NCBI RefSeq assembly: GCF_004014805.1
Contig: NZ_ATDN01000012.1
Span: forward strand, 186,001-250,000
Length of the DNA: 64,000 bases
Source: Mycolicibacterium elephantis DSM 44368
GTDB lineage: Bacteria > Actinomycetota > Actinomycetes > Mycobacteriales > Mycobacteriaceae
Direction: 5' to 3'
The translations under genes were made by a program, and so were the position numbers. Under the pieces are notes generated by a model. It did not search any database. It was not told where the DNA came from and saw nothing but the letters and a program-made list of their open reading frames with translations. Of this stretch, positions 1-7,823 are shown piece by piece. Numbering within the stretch: the stretch's first letter is position 1; every line of letters begins with the position of its first letter.

Positions 1-602
1 CGTTCTGCACCGGCGTCGACGTCAAGGGCGACGGCAACTGGTTCTTCCGCTCCAACGTGTGGAACACCTTCGACCCGGGCACGGTGATATCGCCGAAGAT
101 CGTGCACCGCTGTTGGAAACCGGTGATCACCGCGGTGCACGGGTTCGCGGCCGGCGGCGCGCAGTATCTGCTCAACGAGTCCGACATCATCATCTGCTCC
201 GAGGACGCGAGTTTCTTTGACCCGCATGCCAACGCCTCGATCGTCTCGGCCCTCGAGCCGATCGGCATGCTGCACCGCGGTGTGCCGCTGGGCGAGGTGC
301 TGCGGTGGGCGCTGATGGGAACCGAGGAGCGCATCTCCGCGGCGACGGCCATGCGGATCGGGCTGGTGTCCGAAGTCGTGCCCCGCGAGGAGCTGTGGGA
401 CCGGGCGCAGGCGATCGCGGCGTCCATCGCGGCGCGCAACCCGACCGCGATCCAGGGCAGCGTGCGGGCGATATGGGAATCTCTAGACATGACCAGGTCG
501 ACCGCGCTGCACAACGGCATGGCCTACACCCACATCGGCAACCCGCCGCTCGCCGAGCGCCGGTCGGCACCGCGCCGCAACGGGCCGCCCACCTATCGGT
601 GA
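1..602 (+). CDS. Enoyl-CoA hydratase/isomerase family protein (5' partial)
   Basis: C-terminal part of a crotonase-fold protein; the frame is open from base 3, so the true start lies before the window. The HGFAAGGAQ segment (bases 138-164) carries the Gly-Gly pair expected to form the oxyanion hole that binds the CoA-thioester carbonyl, and the usual helical trimerisation tail follows. Such enzymes hydrate or isomerise enoyl-CoA intermediates in beta-oxidation-like pathways; the exact substrate cannot be read from sequence. The next start codon (607) follows the stop by four bases, so it is probably co-transcribed with the GntR regulator and belongs to the catabolic island running to 23.8 kb. 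Confidence 0.85.
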   Translation, partial: FCTGVDVKGDGNWFFRSNVWNTFDPGTVISPKIVHRCWKPVITAVHGFAAGGAQYLLNESDIIICSEDASFFDPHANASIVSALEPIGMLHRGVPLGEVLRWALMGTEERISAATAMRIGLVSEVVPREELWDRAQAIAASIAARNPTAIQGSVRAIWESLDMTRSTALHNGMAYTHIGNPPLAERRSAPRRNGPPTYR

Positions 603-606
603 CGCC

Positions 607-2040
607 TTGAACCCCGAACGAATCGGACCCCGCGTCGACTCGCGCCGGGCCAAGCTGGCCGGGCGCGCGGCCGAGCAGATCGTCAACGACGTGGTCGAGC
701 TGGGCTGGCCGGTCGGCCAGGTGCTGGGGTCGGAGACCGAACTCCTCGAACGGTACGGAGTCAGCCGCGCCGTGCTGCGTGAGGCGATCCGGCTCGTCGA
801 ACATCAGCGGGTGGCGCGGATGCGCCGGGGCACTGGCGGCGGCCTGGTCATCGACGAACCCGACGTCGACGCCGTCATCGGGCCCGCGGTCATCTATCTG
901 CTGCGCGTCGGCGCCACCCTCGACGAGATCTTCGACACCAGAATCCTGCTCGAGGAGCTCGCCGCCGAACTCGCCACGCAACGCATCGCCGAGGCCGACC
1001 AGGCGGCCGTTCGTGACACCGTGGACCGGGAAGCCGAAGGCCGGCTCACCGATTTCCGGGAGCTGCACACCCAGCTTGCCGTCCTGTCGGGCAACCCCGT
1101 GCTCGAGCTGTTCGTCGAAACCTTCTCCCGGGTCTGCAATTTCCACTTCAGCGACGTCGCCCGCCTGCCCGCCGACATCGACCGCGCAGTGCTGCGGGCG
1201 CATCGCGGCATCGCCAAGGCGGTGCTGGCCAACGATCCCGCCCTGGCCCGCGAACGGATGCGCCGCCATCTGCGCGCCGAGGCCGACTTCATCCGGGCGC
1301 AGCCGGCGACCGTGCAGCGGCTGGACCCCGACGTCGCGCTCGCCGGCACGCTCGGTGACAAGCGCGGCGAAGCGCTCGCCCGGCAGATCTTCGCCGAGCT
1401 CACCACCTCTGGCGCGACGCCGGGCACGTTCGTCGGATCCGAGGCCGCGCTGATGGAGAAGTACCGCGCCAGCCGCGCCGTCGTGCGCGAGGCCATCCGG
1501 ATCCTGGAGTACCACCAGATCGCGCTGACCCGGCGGGGTCCGGGCGGCGGCTTGTTCGTCACCGAGCCCGACATCTCCGCCGTCGTCGACATCTTCACGA
1601 TCTATCTGCGCAGGCATGGTGTCAAGGTCCGGCACATCGCGGACCTGCGGGTCGGGCTGGAACTGGCGGTGGTGGAGCGGGCCGCCGAGGCGCTGAAGTC
1701 GGGTGGTGCGAATTCGGCTGCCATCGAGGCCGCTCTGCGCGCGGAGTCCGAACACGGCCCCGCGACGGCGTTCGGCCACGGCGAGGACTTCCACTCGATG
1801 CTGGGCCGGCTCACCGGCAACCGCGCGCTGAGCCTGGTGCACGGCGTCACGATGCGGCTCGGCTGGCAGTTCTTCTCGCAGTTCGCAATTGAAGATCCGC
1901 GGGTGGGCGCGATGTCTCAGGAGCTGCCGTCCACGGTGGTGCCCGCCCACCAGAGCATCGCCGACGCCCTGCTGGCCGGCGACGCCGAGTTGGCGGTGGC
2001 GCGGATGCGCGACCACATGGCCGCCACCGGCCCGTCGTGA
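607..2040 (+). CDS. Tandem GntR/FadR-type transcriptional regulator (duplicated HTH-FCD)
   Basis: A 477-residue protein made of two head-to-tail GntR regulators of the FadR/FCD type. The first winged helix is near residues 40-83 (ETELLERYGVSRAVLREAIR then RRGTGGGLVI) and the second near 276-318 (EAALMEKYRASRAVVREAIR then RRGPGGGLFV); each is followed by about 150 helical residues resembling a ligand-binding FCD domain. Ordinary members are about 230-250 residues and bind DNA as dimers, so this looks like a covalent pseudo-dimer. FCD domains sense acyl-CoAs or organic acids, and single-copy GntR proteins (Mce1R, Mce2R) control mce operons in M. tuberculosis. Inference: this is a candidate regulator of the surrounding lipid genes. 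It lies 94 bases upstream of the acyl-CoA synthetase and probably shares a transcript with the crotonase. Confidence 0.88.
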   Translation: MNPERIGPRVDSRRAKLAGRAAEQIVNDVVELGWPVGQVLGSETELLERYGVSRAVLREAIRLVEHQRVARMRRGTGGGLVIDEPDVDAVIGPAVIYLLRVGATLDEIFDTRILLEELAAELATQRIAEADQAAVRDTVDREAEGRLTDFRELHTQLAVLSGNPVLELFVETFSRVCNFHFSDVARLPADIDRAVLRAHRGIAKAVLANDPALARERMRRHLRAEADFIRAQPATVQRLDPDVALAGTLGDKRGEALARQIFAELTTSGATPGTFVGSEAALMEKYRASRAVVREAIRILEYHQIALTRRGPGGGLFVTEPDISAVVDIFTIYLRRHGVKVRHIADLRVGLELAVVERAAEALKSGGANSAAIEAALRAESEHGPATAFGHGEDFHSMLGRLTGNRALSLVHGVTMRLGWQFFSQFAIEDPRVGAMSQELPSTVVPAHQSIADALLAGDAELAVARMRDHMAATGPS

Positions 2041-2088
2041 CCTGACCGAAAGCCGCCCGCCGTGACATCCGGGCTTTCCCCGCGCCGT

Positions 2089-2115
2089 GATTAAGGATAC
2101 TGTTTTATCTGAATC
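2089..2115. promoter_or_regulatory. Candidate operator, AGTATCCT motif copy 1 (upstream of acyl-CoA synthetase)
   Basis: AT-rich 27-base island in GC-rich surroundings. GATT at 2089 and AATC ending at 2115 make an imperfect inverted repeat, and the core reads AGTATCCT on the minus strand (2094-2101). On the minus strand the site reads GATTCA, 8 bases, CAGTATCCT, with the same spacing as copy 3 at 22,542. It lies just upstream of the ribosome binding site of the gene starting at 2135. The protein that binds it is unknown; the two GntR regulators nearby are candidates. Confidence 0.5.
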
Positions 2116-2134
2116 GAACCTGCGGGGAGGCTGG

Positions 2135-3697
2135 ATGCGGCATCCATGGGATCAGCGGCTCGGCGTGTGGTGGATCGCCGAGGACCACCCCGAGGCGCCG
2201 GCCATCGTCGAATCGCCCAGCGGCCGGACCATGACCTTCGCCGAGCTGGCGGCCGCCGCGCACCGGGTGGCGAACGCGCTGCGCGCACACGGCCTGCGGG
2301 TCGGTGACACCGTCGCCTACGCGCTGCCCAACGACGTCGACGCCGTCATCTGGCAGCTCGCCACCACCGAGATCGGGCTGCGCTACCTCACCCTCAACAC
2401 CGCGCTGTCCGCCGACGAGTTCGCCTCGATACTCGCGCACTCCGGCGCGTCGGCCTTGGCGGCGCACCCCGATTACCTCGACCGGTTCGGCTCGGTGCCC
2501 GACGGGGCCCGGCTGCGGGTCGTCGTGGGCGGGCCGGCCCCGGCCGGCTTTGTCTCCGAAGCCGACTTCCTGGCCGGGCAGCCGTCGACGCCGCCCGCCG
2601 AGCGCACCCAGGGCGACGCGATCCGGTACTCCTCGGGCACGACGGGCAAGCCCAAGGGCATCGTGCGCCCGCTCGATGGCCGGGATCCCGGGGAGGCCGC
2701 CAACGCGCACGCGATCTTCGGTCGCGCGTTCGACTTCCGTCCGCTCGAAGGCGTTCATCTCGTGTCGACCGGTATGCACCACGCCGGATGTCAGAGCTTC
2801 TACCTCGGCGCGCTCAATGTCGGTCAGGCCCTTGCGATTCTGGGCAGGTTCGACGCCGAGCAGACGCTGTCGGCGATCGAGCGGCACGGCGTGACAACGG
2901 CCTACATGGTGCCCACCCAGTTCGTGCGGATGCTGAAGCTGCCGCCCCACGTGCGCGCGAAGTACGACCTTTCGAGCCTGCGATCGGTGATCCATTCCGC
3001 CGCACCCTGCCCGCTGCAGGTGAAGAAGGACATGATGGCGTGGTGGGGCCCGGTGATCTGGGAGACCTACGGCGGCACCGAGGGTCCGGCCACCATCGCG
3101 AAACCCCACCGCTGGCTGGAGAAGCCGGGCACGGTGGGCCGCCCGATCCGCGGTGTGCGGGTGCACATCCTCGACGACGAAGGCAACCCATTGCCGCCCA
3201 ACGCAATCGGCAACGTCTACATCGAACGGCTGGACGGGCTGTCGTTCGAGTACCGCAACGACGCCGAGCTCACCGCGTCGGTGTACCGCGGATCGGCGTT
3301 CACCATCGGCGACGTCGGCTACCTCGACGACGACGGATACCTCTTCATCTGTGACCGCGCCAAGGACATGATCATCAGCGGCGGGGTCAACATCTATCCC
3401 GCCGAGGTCGAAGGGGTGCTGCTGACCCATCCCGCGGTGGGCGACGTCGCGGTCATCGGTGTCCCCGACCCCGAATGGGGCGAACAGGTCAAGGCCGTGG
3501 TCGAACTCGTCGACGAGGCCGAACCCTCCGCCGGGCTGGCCGACGAACTCATCGCGTACTGCCGGGCCAGGCTCGCCGGCTTCAAATGCCCGCGGTCGGT
3601 GGACTTCGAACCGAGGCTGCCGCGCAACGAGGCCGGCAAGTTGATCAAGCGCGTCGTCCGTGACGCCTACTGGGCCGAAGCCGGACGGCGGGTCTGA
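2135..3697 (+). CDS. Acyl-CoA synthetase (FadD-like, ANL superfamily)
   Basis: Predicted to activate a carboxylic acid to its CoA thioester through an acyl-adenylate. The P-loop-like motif YSSGTTGKPKG, the adenine-binding YGGTEGP, the hinge region (CDRAKDMIISGG) and the C-terminal catalytic lysine in NEAGKLIKR are all present, giving a full-length enzyme of about 520 residues. I chose ATG 2135 because GGGGAGG lies five bases before it; an upstream in-frame GTG at 2087 would run through the AT-rich operator. The TesB thioesterase starts six bases after its stop, so the pair is probably one transcript and would control flux of the same acyl-CoA pool. The substrate is unknown, but the context suggests a lipid imported by the Mce system at 9.7-19.8 kb. 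Confidence 0.88.
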   Translation: MRHPWDQRLGVWWIAEDHPEAPAIVESPSGRTMTFAELAAAAHRVANALRAHGLRVGDTVAYALPNDVDAVIWQLATTEIGLRYLTLNTALSADEFASILAHSGASALAAHPDYLDRFGSVPDGARLRVVVGGPAPAGFVSEADFLAGQPSTPPAERTQGDAIRYSSGTTGKPKGIVRPLDGRDPGEAANAHAIFGRAFDFRPLEGVHLVSTGMHHAGCQSFYLGALNVGQALAILGRFDAEQTLSAIERHGVTTAYMVPTQFVRMLKLPPHVRAKYDLSSLRSVIHSAAPCPLQVKKDMMAWWGPVIWETYGGTEGPATIAKPHRWLEKPGTVGRPIRGVRVHILDDEGNPLPPNAIGNVYIERLDGLSFEYRNDAELTASVYRGSAFTIGDVGYLDDDGYLFICDRAKDMIISGGVNIYPAEVEGVLLTHPAVGDVAVIGVPDPEWGEQVKAVVELVDEAEPSAGLADELIAYCRARLAGFKCPRSVDFEPRLPRNEAGKLIKRVVRDAYWAEAGRRV

Positions 3698-3702
3698 CGA
3701 CG

Positions 3703-4539
3703 ATGACGCAGACGTCGCGTGAGGTCTTCGACGCCGACCAGGCCGCCCCGACAGCCGTCGCGCAGGTCTTGCAGCTGAAATCCCTTCCCCACGACCGGTT
3801 TCAGGCCGACACGGTGAGCGTGACCGGCCGTCGCACCATCTACGGCGGACAGGTCGCCGCCCAGGCGTTGCGCGCGGCCAGCCTCACCGTGCCCGAGGAC
3901 CGGGTCGCGCACTCGATGCACGCGTACTTCCTCGCCGCGGGCGATGCCAGCAGGCCGATCGAGCTGAAGGTCGAGCGCGACCGCGACGGCGGGCGCTACT
4001 CGGGCCGGCGGGTCAGCGCGGTCCAGGGCGAGTCGGTGATCTTCTCGATGGTCTGCTCGTTCGCCCGACCCGCCGACGGCGCACCGGAATTCCAGGCCGC
4101 CCCCATCCCCGAGGTCCAGCGGCCCGCCGAACTGCCGACGCATCAGCTCAACGCGTCGCGCACGTTCGACTTGGAGGCGCGCGTTCCCGAGGACACCGAG
4201 CCGTGGTATCGCTGGCCGGCGCGAATGTGGCTGCGCATCCGGGAGCGGCTGGCCGACGACCCGAACGTGCGCGCCTGCGGCATGGTGTTCATCTCCGACC
4301 TGTGCACCGGGCTGTCACGCGCACCCCAGATCGAACAGGTGGGTTTGCTGCCCAGCGTCGACCACGCGGTCTGGCTGCACCGCGGCGCCGACCCCAACCA
4401 GTGGCTGCTGATCGACCTGCATCCGCTGTCCACGTCGGGCGGGCGCGGGATGTACTCCGGTCAGATCTTCGACGAGCGCGGCGCGCTGGTGGCCAGCCTC
4501 GCCCAGGAGTCGCTGTTCGACTTTCCGCGCGACCGATGA
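3703..4539 (+). CDS. tesB: Acyl-CoA thioesterase II (TesB family)
   Basis: A 278-residue double-hotdog thioesterase that hydrolyses acyl-CoA to free acid and CoA. The N-terminal hotdog contains YGGQVAAQAL and the HSMHAYFL strand. The C-terminal half has the residues known as the TesB catalytic triad: Asp in ISDLCTG, Thr/Ser in STSGGRG and Gln in SLAQESLF. The length matches the family (about 280-290). It follows the acyl-CoA synthetase by six bases, so the locus has both an activating and a deactivating enzyme, common in lipid-degradation clusters where the thioesterase relieves CoA trapping. A 50-base gap containing copy 2 of the AGTATCCT motif follows. Confidence 0.88.
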   Translation: MTQTSREVFDADQAAPTAVAQVLQLKSLPHDRFQADTVSVTGRRTIYGGQVAAQALRAASLTVPEDRVAHSMHAYFLAAGDASRPIELKVERDRDGGRYSGRRVSAVQGESVIFSMVCSFARPADGAPEFQAAPIPEVQRPAELPTHQLNASRTFDLEARVPEDTEPWYRWPARMWLRIRERLADDPNVRACGMVFISDLCTGLSRAPQIEQVGLLPSVDHAVWLHRGADPNQWLLIDLHPLSTSGGRGMYSGQIFDERGALVASLAQESLFDFPRDR

Positions 4540-4550
4540 GCGCCGCGAAA

Positions 4551-4575
4551 CTATTCCCTAAATAAGTATCCTTTA
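4551..4575. promoter_or_regulatory. Candidate operator/promoter, AGTATCCT motif copy 2
   Basis: AT-rich stretch in the 50-base gap between tesB and the gene at 4590, reading CCTAAATAAGTATCCTTTA. The core AGTATCCT is at 4565-4572. It matches copy 3 (22,542-22,567) over CCTnAATnAGTATCCT, but the GATTCA half seen in copies 1 and 3 is only partly kept. TATCCT by itself could also be a -10 element for the gene at 4590, so promoter and operator roles may overlap. Confidence 0.45.
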
Positions 4576-4589
4576 GTTAGGATCGGTTC

Positions 4590-5684
4590 ATGGTCAGAGC
4601 GGACGCGGCGTGCGGGCATGTTTCGGTCGTGACCGCCGAGACCCCGTTCGTTCCGGACGACGACACCTTTCACCGCTCGCCCGACGACAACCCGTTCTGG
4701 GCCGAGACCACGTGGTGGTCGTTCAACGTTCCCGAACGCAAGCTCGGCGGGTGGCTGCACGCGCAGTTCAACACCAACCGCGGCACGGTGACGTGGCGGG
4801 TCTACGTCTGGGACCCCCACGGCGCCCACCCGGAGCAGTTGCGCTACTTCCGCATGGAAACCGACGTGCCGATGGCCGATCCGGCGCCCGACCTGCGTGA
4901 CATCGCCATCCCCGGCGGCGGGTTCAGCATCCGGATGCGCCGTCCGCTGCACGACTACCACATCGAGTACACCGATCCCGCAGCGGATTTCGCGGTGTCC
5001 CTGGACTTCGAAGGCGTACACCCGCCGCAGCGGTTCACCCCGGGGGAGCCGCCCTTCATGGAGCACACCCATCTCGATCAGCTGGGGCACGTCACGGGCG
5101 AGCTCGTGCTCTCCGGTGAACGCATCCCCGTCGACTGCTACTCGGTGCGGGACCGGTCCTGGGCGCCCCGCGGCGCGCCGCTCAGGCGCACGGGTGACAC
5201 GCCGGCGGCCGCGCCGACGAACCGGGTGCGCCATCCCGGCGGGCCGCGCTGGCGCGAGATCGAGCGCGAGCGCGGAAGAGGGCGTATTCAGTACATTTTC
5301 GGGCACGCCGGGCCCGACGTCGGCTTCCTCGGTTTCGTGCGGGTCGCCGAGGGTGACGCCGGAGGGTGGTCACCGCTCAACCACGGCTGGCTGCTCGCCG
5401 ACGGGCGCTTCGAGCGACTGGACAAGACCGCCAGCGTGATGAAGAACTACCGCGACCCCGTCACCGGCTGGAGCGACCACATGGAGCTTCGGCTCACCGA
5501 CCTGACCGGCCGCCCGCTTCACGCCGAAGGCCACAGCGTCAGCCACATCTGCGAACGCGGCGGGGGAAGCACCGCGCTGATGCGCTGGGACCTGGATCAC
5601 CGCATCGGTTGGGGCGAAGACCAAGACATCTGGCACCCAACACATTTCGCCCGCATGCTGAAAGCCCTGCAGGCCGTGCGGTGA
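4590..5684 (+). CDS. Protein of unknown function, resembling DUF7064/DUF7065 proteins
   Basis: 364 residues without signal peptide or membrane segment. Many Trp-rich, strand-like stretches (AETTWWSFNVPERKLGGW, VTWRVYVWDP, GVHPPQRF, DCYSVRDRSWAPRG) suggest a mostly beta, lipocalin- or AttH/CrtC-like fold. I associate this pattern with the DUF7064/DUF7065 families often found in actinobacterial lipid or terpenoid catabolism loci, but that is recollection, not a search. Repeated H/D/R motifs such as DRSWAPRG and HWNHG-like SPLNHGWLLADGR could line a binding site. ATG 4590 has AGGAT seven bases upstream; a GTG at 4629 is an alternative. It has its own promoter motif (copy 2) and is followed after 22 bases by the CoA-transferase. 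Function unknown. Confidence 0.7.
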   Translation: MVRADAACGHVSVVTAETPFVPDDDTFHRSPDDNPFWAETTWWSFNVPERKLGGWLHAQFNTNRGTVTWRVYVWDPHGAHPEQLRYFRMETDVPMADPAPDLRDIAIPGGGFSIRMRRPLHDYHIEYTDPAADFAVSLDFEGVHPPQRFTPGEPPFMEHTHLDQLGHVTGELVLSGERIPVDCYSVRDRSWAPRGAPLRRTGDTPAAAPTNRVRHPGGPRWREIERERGRGRIQYIFGHAGPDVGFLGFVRVAEGDAGGWSPLNHGWLLADGRFERLDKTASVMKNYRDPVTGWSDHMELRLTDLTGRPLHAEGHSVSHICERGGGSTALMRWDLDHRIGWGEDQDIWHPTHFARMLKALQAVR

Positions 5685-5706
5685 TCGACTCGACAAGGAG
5701 CGACAG

Positions 5707-6915
5707 GTGACCGGACCTTTCGAAGGTGTTCGCGTGGTGGAGGTCGCCTCGTGGACCTTCGTGCCCGGCGCCGGCGCCATCATGGCCGATCTCGGCGCCG
5801 ACGTGATCAAGGTCGAACCGCCCGACGGCGACCCGCAGCGAGCGCTTCGCAACGCCATCAACGCCGACGACTCCAGCCCGAATCCCTTTCTGCACGTGCC
5901 CAATCGCGGCAAGCGCAGCATCACGTTGAACCTCGCGACGCAGGCCGGCCACGACACGCTGCTCAAACTCACCAAAGGCGCCGACGTGTTCCTGACCAGC
6001 TACCTGCCCAAGGTCCGCACCAAACTCGGCATCGACGTCTACGACCTGCGGACGGACAATCCGCGGCTCATCTACGTTCGCGGAACGGGTTGGGGCACTT
6101 CGGGTCCGATGGCCGATGCCGGTGGCTTCGACTCCGCGGCGGCCTGGTCGGCGGCGGGCGTGCAGCACAAGCTCACCGAACCCGGCGCCCAGGCGCCCGC
6201 CGCGCAGCCCGCCGCGTTCTTCGACCTGCAGGGCTCGAGCGCGATCGCGGGTGCCGTGGCGATGGCCCTGTACCGGCGGGAGCGGACCGGCGCGGGCGGG
6301 GTGATCGACGTGTCGCTGTTGAACACCGGCATGTGGACGATGAGCCCCGATCTGGCCGCCGCCGCTGCCGGCGTCGGCGAACTGCCCAGGCCCAACCGGT
6401 TCGACGCCCCCAACCCGATCGTCAACCTCTACCGCACCTCCGACGATCGCTGGCTGAACCTGGTGTGCCTGCAGGCCGACCGGTTCTGGGGCGAGTTGTG
6501 TGAGCTGATCGGCAGGCCGGAGCTGGCCGACGACGAGCGGTTCCGCGACGGCGTTTCGCGGTTCGTCAACCGGGAGGCCTGCGTCGCCGAGCTGGACAGG
6601 ACCTTCGGTGCACGCACGGTGGACGAGTGGAAGTCGGTGCTGGCGGGTTTCTCCGGAGTATGGGCGCCCGCAGCGACTTTCGAGGAGGTGTGTGAGAACC
6701 CGCAGGTCACCGAGAACGGTTACCTGCCCACCGTCGCAGGCAACGACGGCCGCGAATTCCGGCTGGTGTCACCGCCGTACCAGTTCGACGGTGTGCCCGG
6801 AGCACCGGCCGGGCCCGCACCCGAACTCGGGCAGCACACCGAAGAGGTGCTGCTGGAAGCCGGGTTGGGCTGGGACGAGATCAGCACGCTGCGCGACAGC
6901 GGAGCCCTGGATTGA
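5707..6915 (+). CDS. CaiB/BaiF (family III) CoA-transferase
   Basis: A 402-residue family III CoA-transferase, which moves CoA between carboxylic acids through an aspartyl-CoA mixed anhydride. It opens with the typical LEGVRVVE-like start (FEGVRVVEVAS), GADVIKVEPPDGDP and the NRGKRSITLNL strand; the likely nucleophilic Asp is in GGFDSAAAW (residue about 144). GTG 5707 is supported by AAGGAG ten bases upstream. The family includes alpha-methylacyl-CoA racemases, which would suit branched sterol-like side chains, but the sequence alone does not separate racemase from transferase. It ends seven bases before the end of the convergent GntR gene. Confidence 0.85.
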   Translation: MTGPFEGVRVVEVASWTFVPGAGAIMADLGADVIKVEPPDGDPQRALRNAINADDSSPNPFLHVPNRGKRSITLNLATQAGHDTLLKLTKGADVFLTSYLPKVRTKLGIDVYDLRTDNPRLIYVRGTGWGTSGPMADAGGFDSAAAWSAAGVQHKLTEPGAQAPAAQPAAFFDLQGSSAIAGAVAMALYRRERTGAGGVIDVSLLNTGMWTMSPDLAAAAAGVGELPRPNRFDAPNPIVNLYRTSDDRWLNLVCLQADRFWGELCELIGRPELADDERFRDGVSRFVNREACVAELDRTFGARTVDEWKSVLAGFSGVWAPAATFEEVCENPQVTENGYLPTVAGNDGREFRLVSPPYQFDGVPGAPAGPAPELGQHTEEVLLEAGLGWDEISTLRDSGALD

Positions 6916-6922
6916 GCCCATG

Positions 6923-7717
6923 TCACACGTAGAGGTCGATCACCGTCTCCTTGGCGAGGTCGCCCCACAGCATGCTGCGGCCGGCCCGCTCCATGTGCGC
7001 GGCCCAATGATCCCTGGCGCCGGCACCGTCGCCCGCCTCGATCAGCGCGACGAGCTTGTTGAACGCCCTGATGGTCTGCTTGTACTGCTTCTCGATGCCG
7101 GCGGGGTTGGTCGCCGTGCTCATCACCCGGGTCATGTGCCGGGTCACCACTTCCCGCAGCACCGCACCGAACAGGCGCAGCGTATTGTTGCCGGCCCGCT
7201 CCATGATCAGGTCGTGGAACCGGAACGTCGCCGCCGTCCACTCCGCGTAATCCGCACCCTCGGTGCCCTCGTTGACCAGCGCCGCCAGCGCGCCCGCCGC
7301 CGCCTTGAGGTCGGCGATGTCCTCGGGCGTCGCGCGCCGCGCCAGCATCTCCGCGGCGGCCGGTTCGAACACCTTCCGCGCCTCGTAGAGATCGGTCAGG
7401 GTGGTCCCCGACATCTGCAACAGCAAGCCGAAATTTCGGGCGGCGACGGATGTTTCGGGCGAGCACACCAGCACACCACCGCGCGATCCGCGCCGCACGA
7501 CGATCAGCGACTCGCTCTCCAGAATGCGGAAGGCCTCACGCAAGGTCGGCCGCGAGACACCGAACTGTTTCACCAGTTCCACCTCGGTGGGCAGCGCATC
7601 ACCCTCCTTCAGCACCCCGCGCACGATGCTGCTGCGCAGGTGATCGGCGATGAGCTCAGCGGTCTTCGGTGCGCGCACCAGTTTGGACTCGCCGTTCCCC
7701 CCGTTCGACAGGTCCAT
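6923..7717 (-). CDS. GntR family transcriptional regulator (FadR/FCD type)
   Basis: A 264-residue repressor-type protein. The winged helix is at about residues 16-84 (ELVKQFGVSRPTLREAFRIL followed by RRGSRGGVLV), and the FCD effector domain follows with the metal-ligand-like pattern D/FHDLIMERAGN and H residues in REVVTRHMTR and DHWAAHMERAG. ATG 7717 fits the family start (a short tail, then KTAELIADHLR). It is divergent from the aldehyde dehydrogenase at 7824 with a 106-base spacer carrying a TACAAT -10 on its own strand and an overlapping palindrome, so autoregulation plus control of the dehydrogenase is the simplest model. A role at the other island promoters is possible but not shown. Confidence 0.88.
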   Translation of the reverse strand: MDLSNGGNGESKLVRAPKTAELIADHLRSSIVRGVLKEGDALPTEVELVKQFGVSRPTLREAFRILESESLIVVRRGSRGGVLVCSPETSVAARNFGLLLQMSGTTLTDLYEARKVFEPAAAEMLARRATPEDIADLKAAAGALAALVNEGTEGADYAEWTAATFRFHDLIMERAGNNTLRLFGAVLREVVTRHMTRVMSTATNPAGIEKQYKQTIRAFNKLVALIEAGDGAGARDHWAAHMERAGRSMLWGDLAKETVIDLYV

Positions 7718-7787
7718 CCGATGATCCGTTCTCGTCTGCTCGCGCTGTGTGAGGCGAACCCGTTGCCCGCGTTCCCAATTACCTAAC

Positions 7788-7799
7788 TGATTGTACTCA
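7788..7799. promoter_or_regulatory. Candidate GntR operator overlapping divergent promoters
   Basis: TGATTGTACTCA is a near-palindrome centred on GTAC in the spacer between the divergent GntR gene and the aldehyde dehydrogenase. On the minus strand it contains TACAAT (7795 to 7790), a good mycobacterial -10 for the GntR gene. Position and symmetry suggest the regulator's own operator; the sequence does not closely match the AGTATCCT motif found elsewhere in the island. Confidence 0.4.
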
Positions 7800-7823
7800 A
7801 CCCAGACCCAACAGGAGGATCCG

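Noticed and set aside
190..2016. Long minus-strand open frame (608 codons) opposite the crotonase and GntR genes
   Set aside because: It mirrors two well-supported plus-strand genes, has low-complexity Arg/Gly/Pro composition and no domain; long antisense frames are expected in high-GC DNA.
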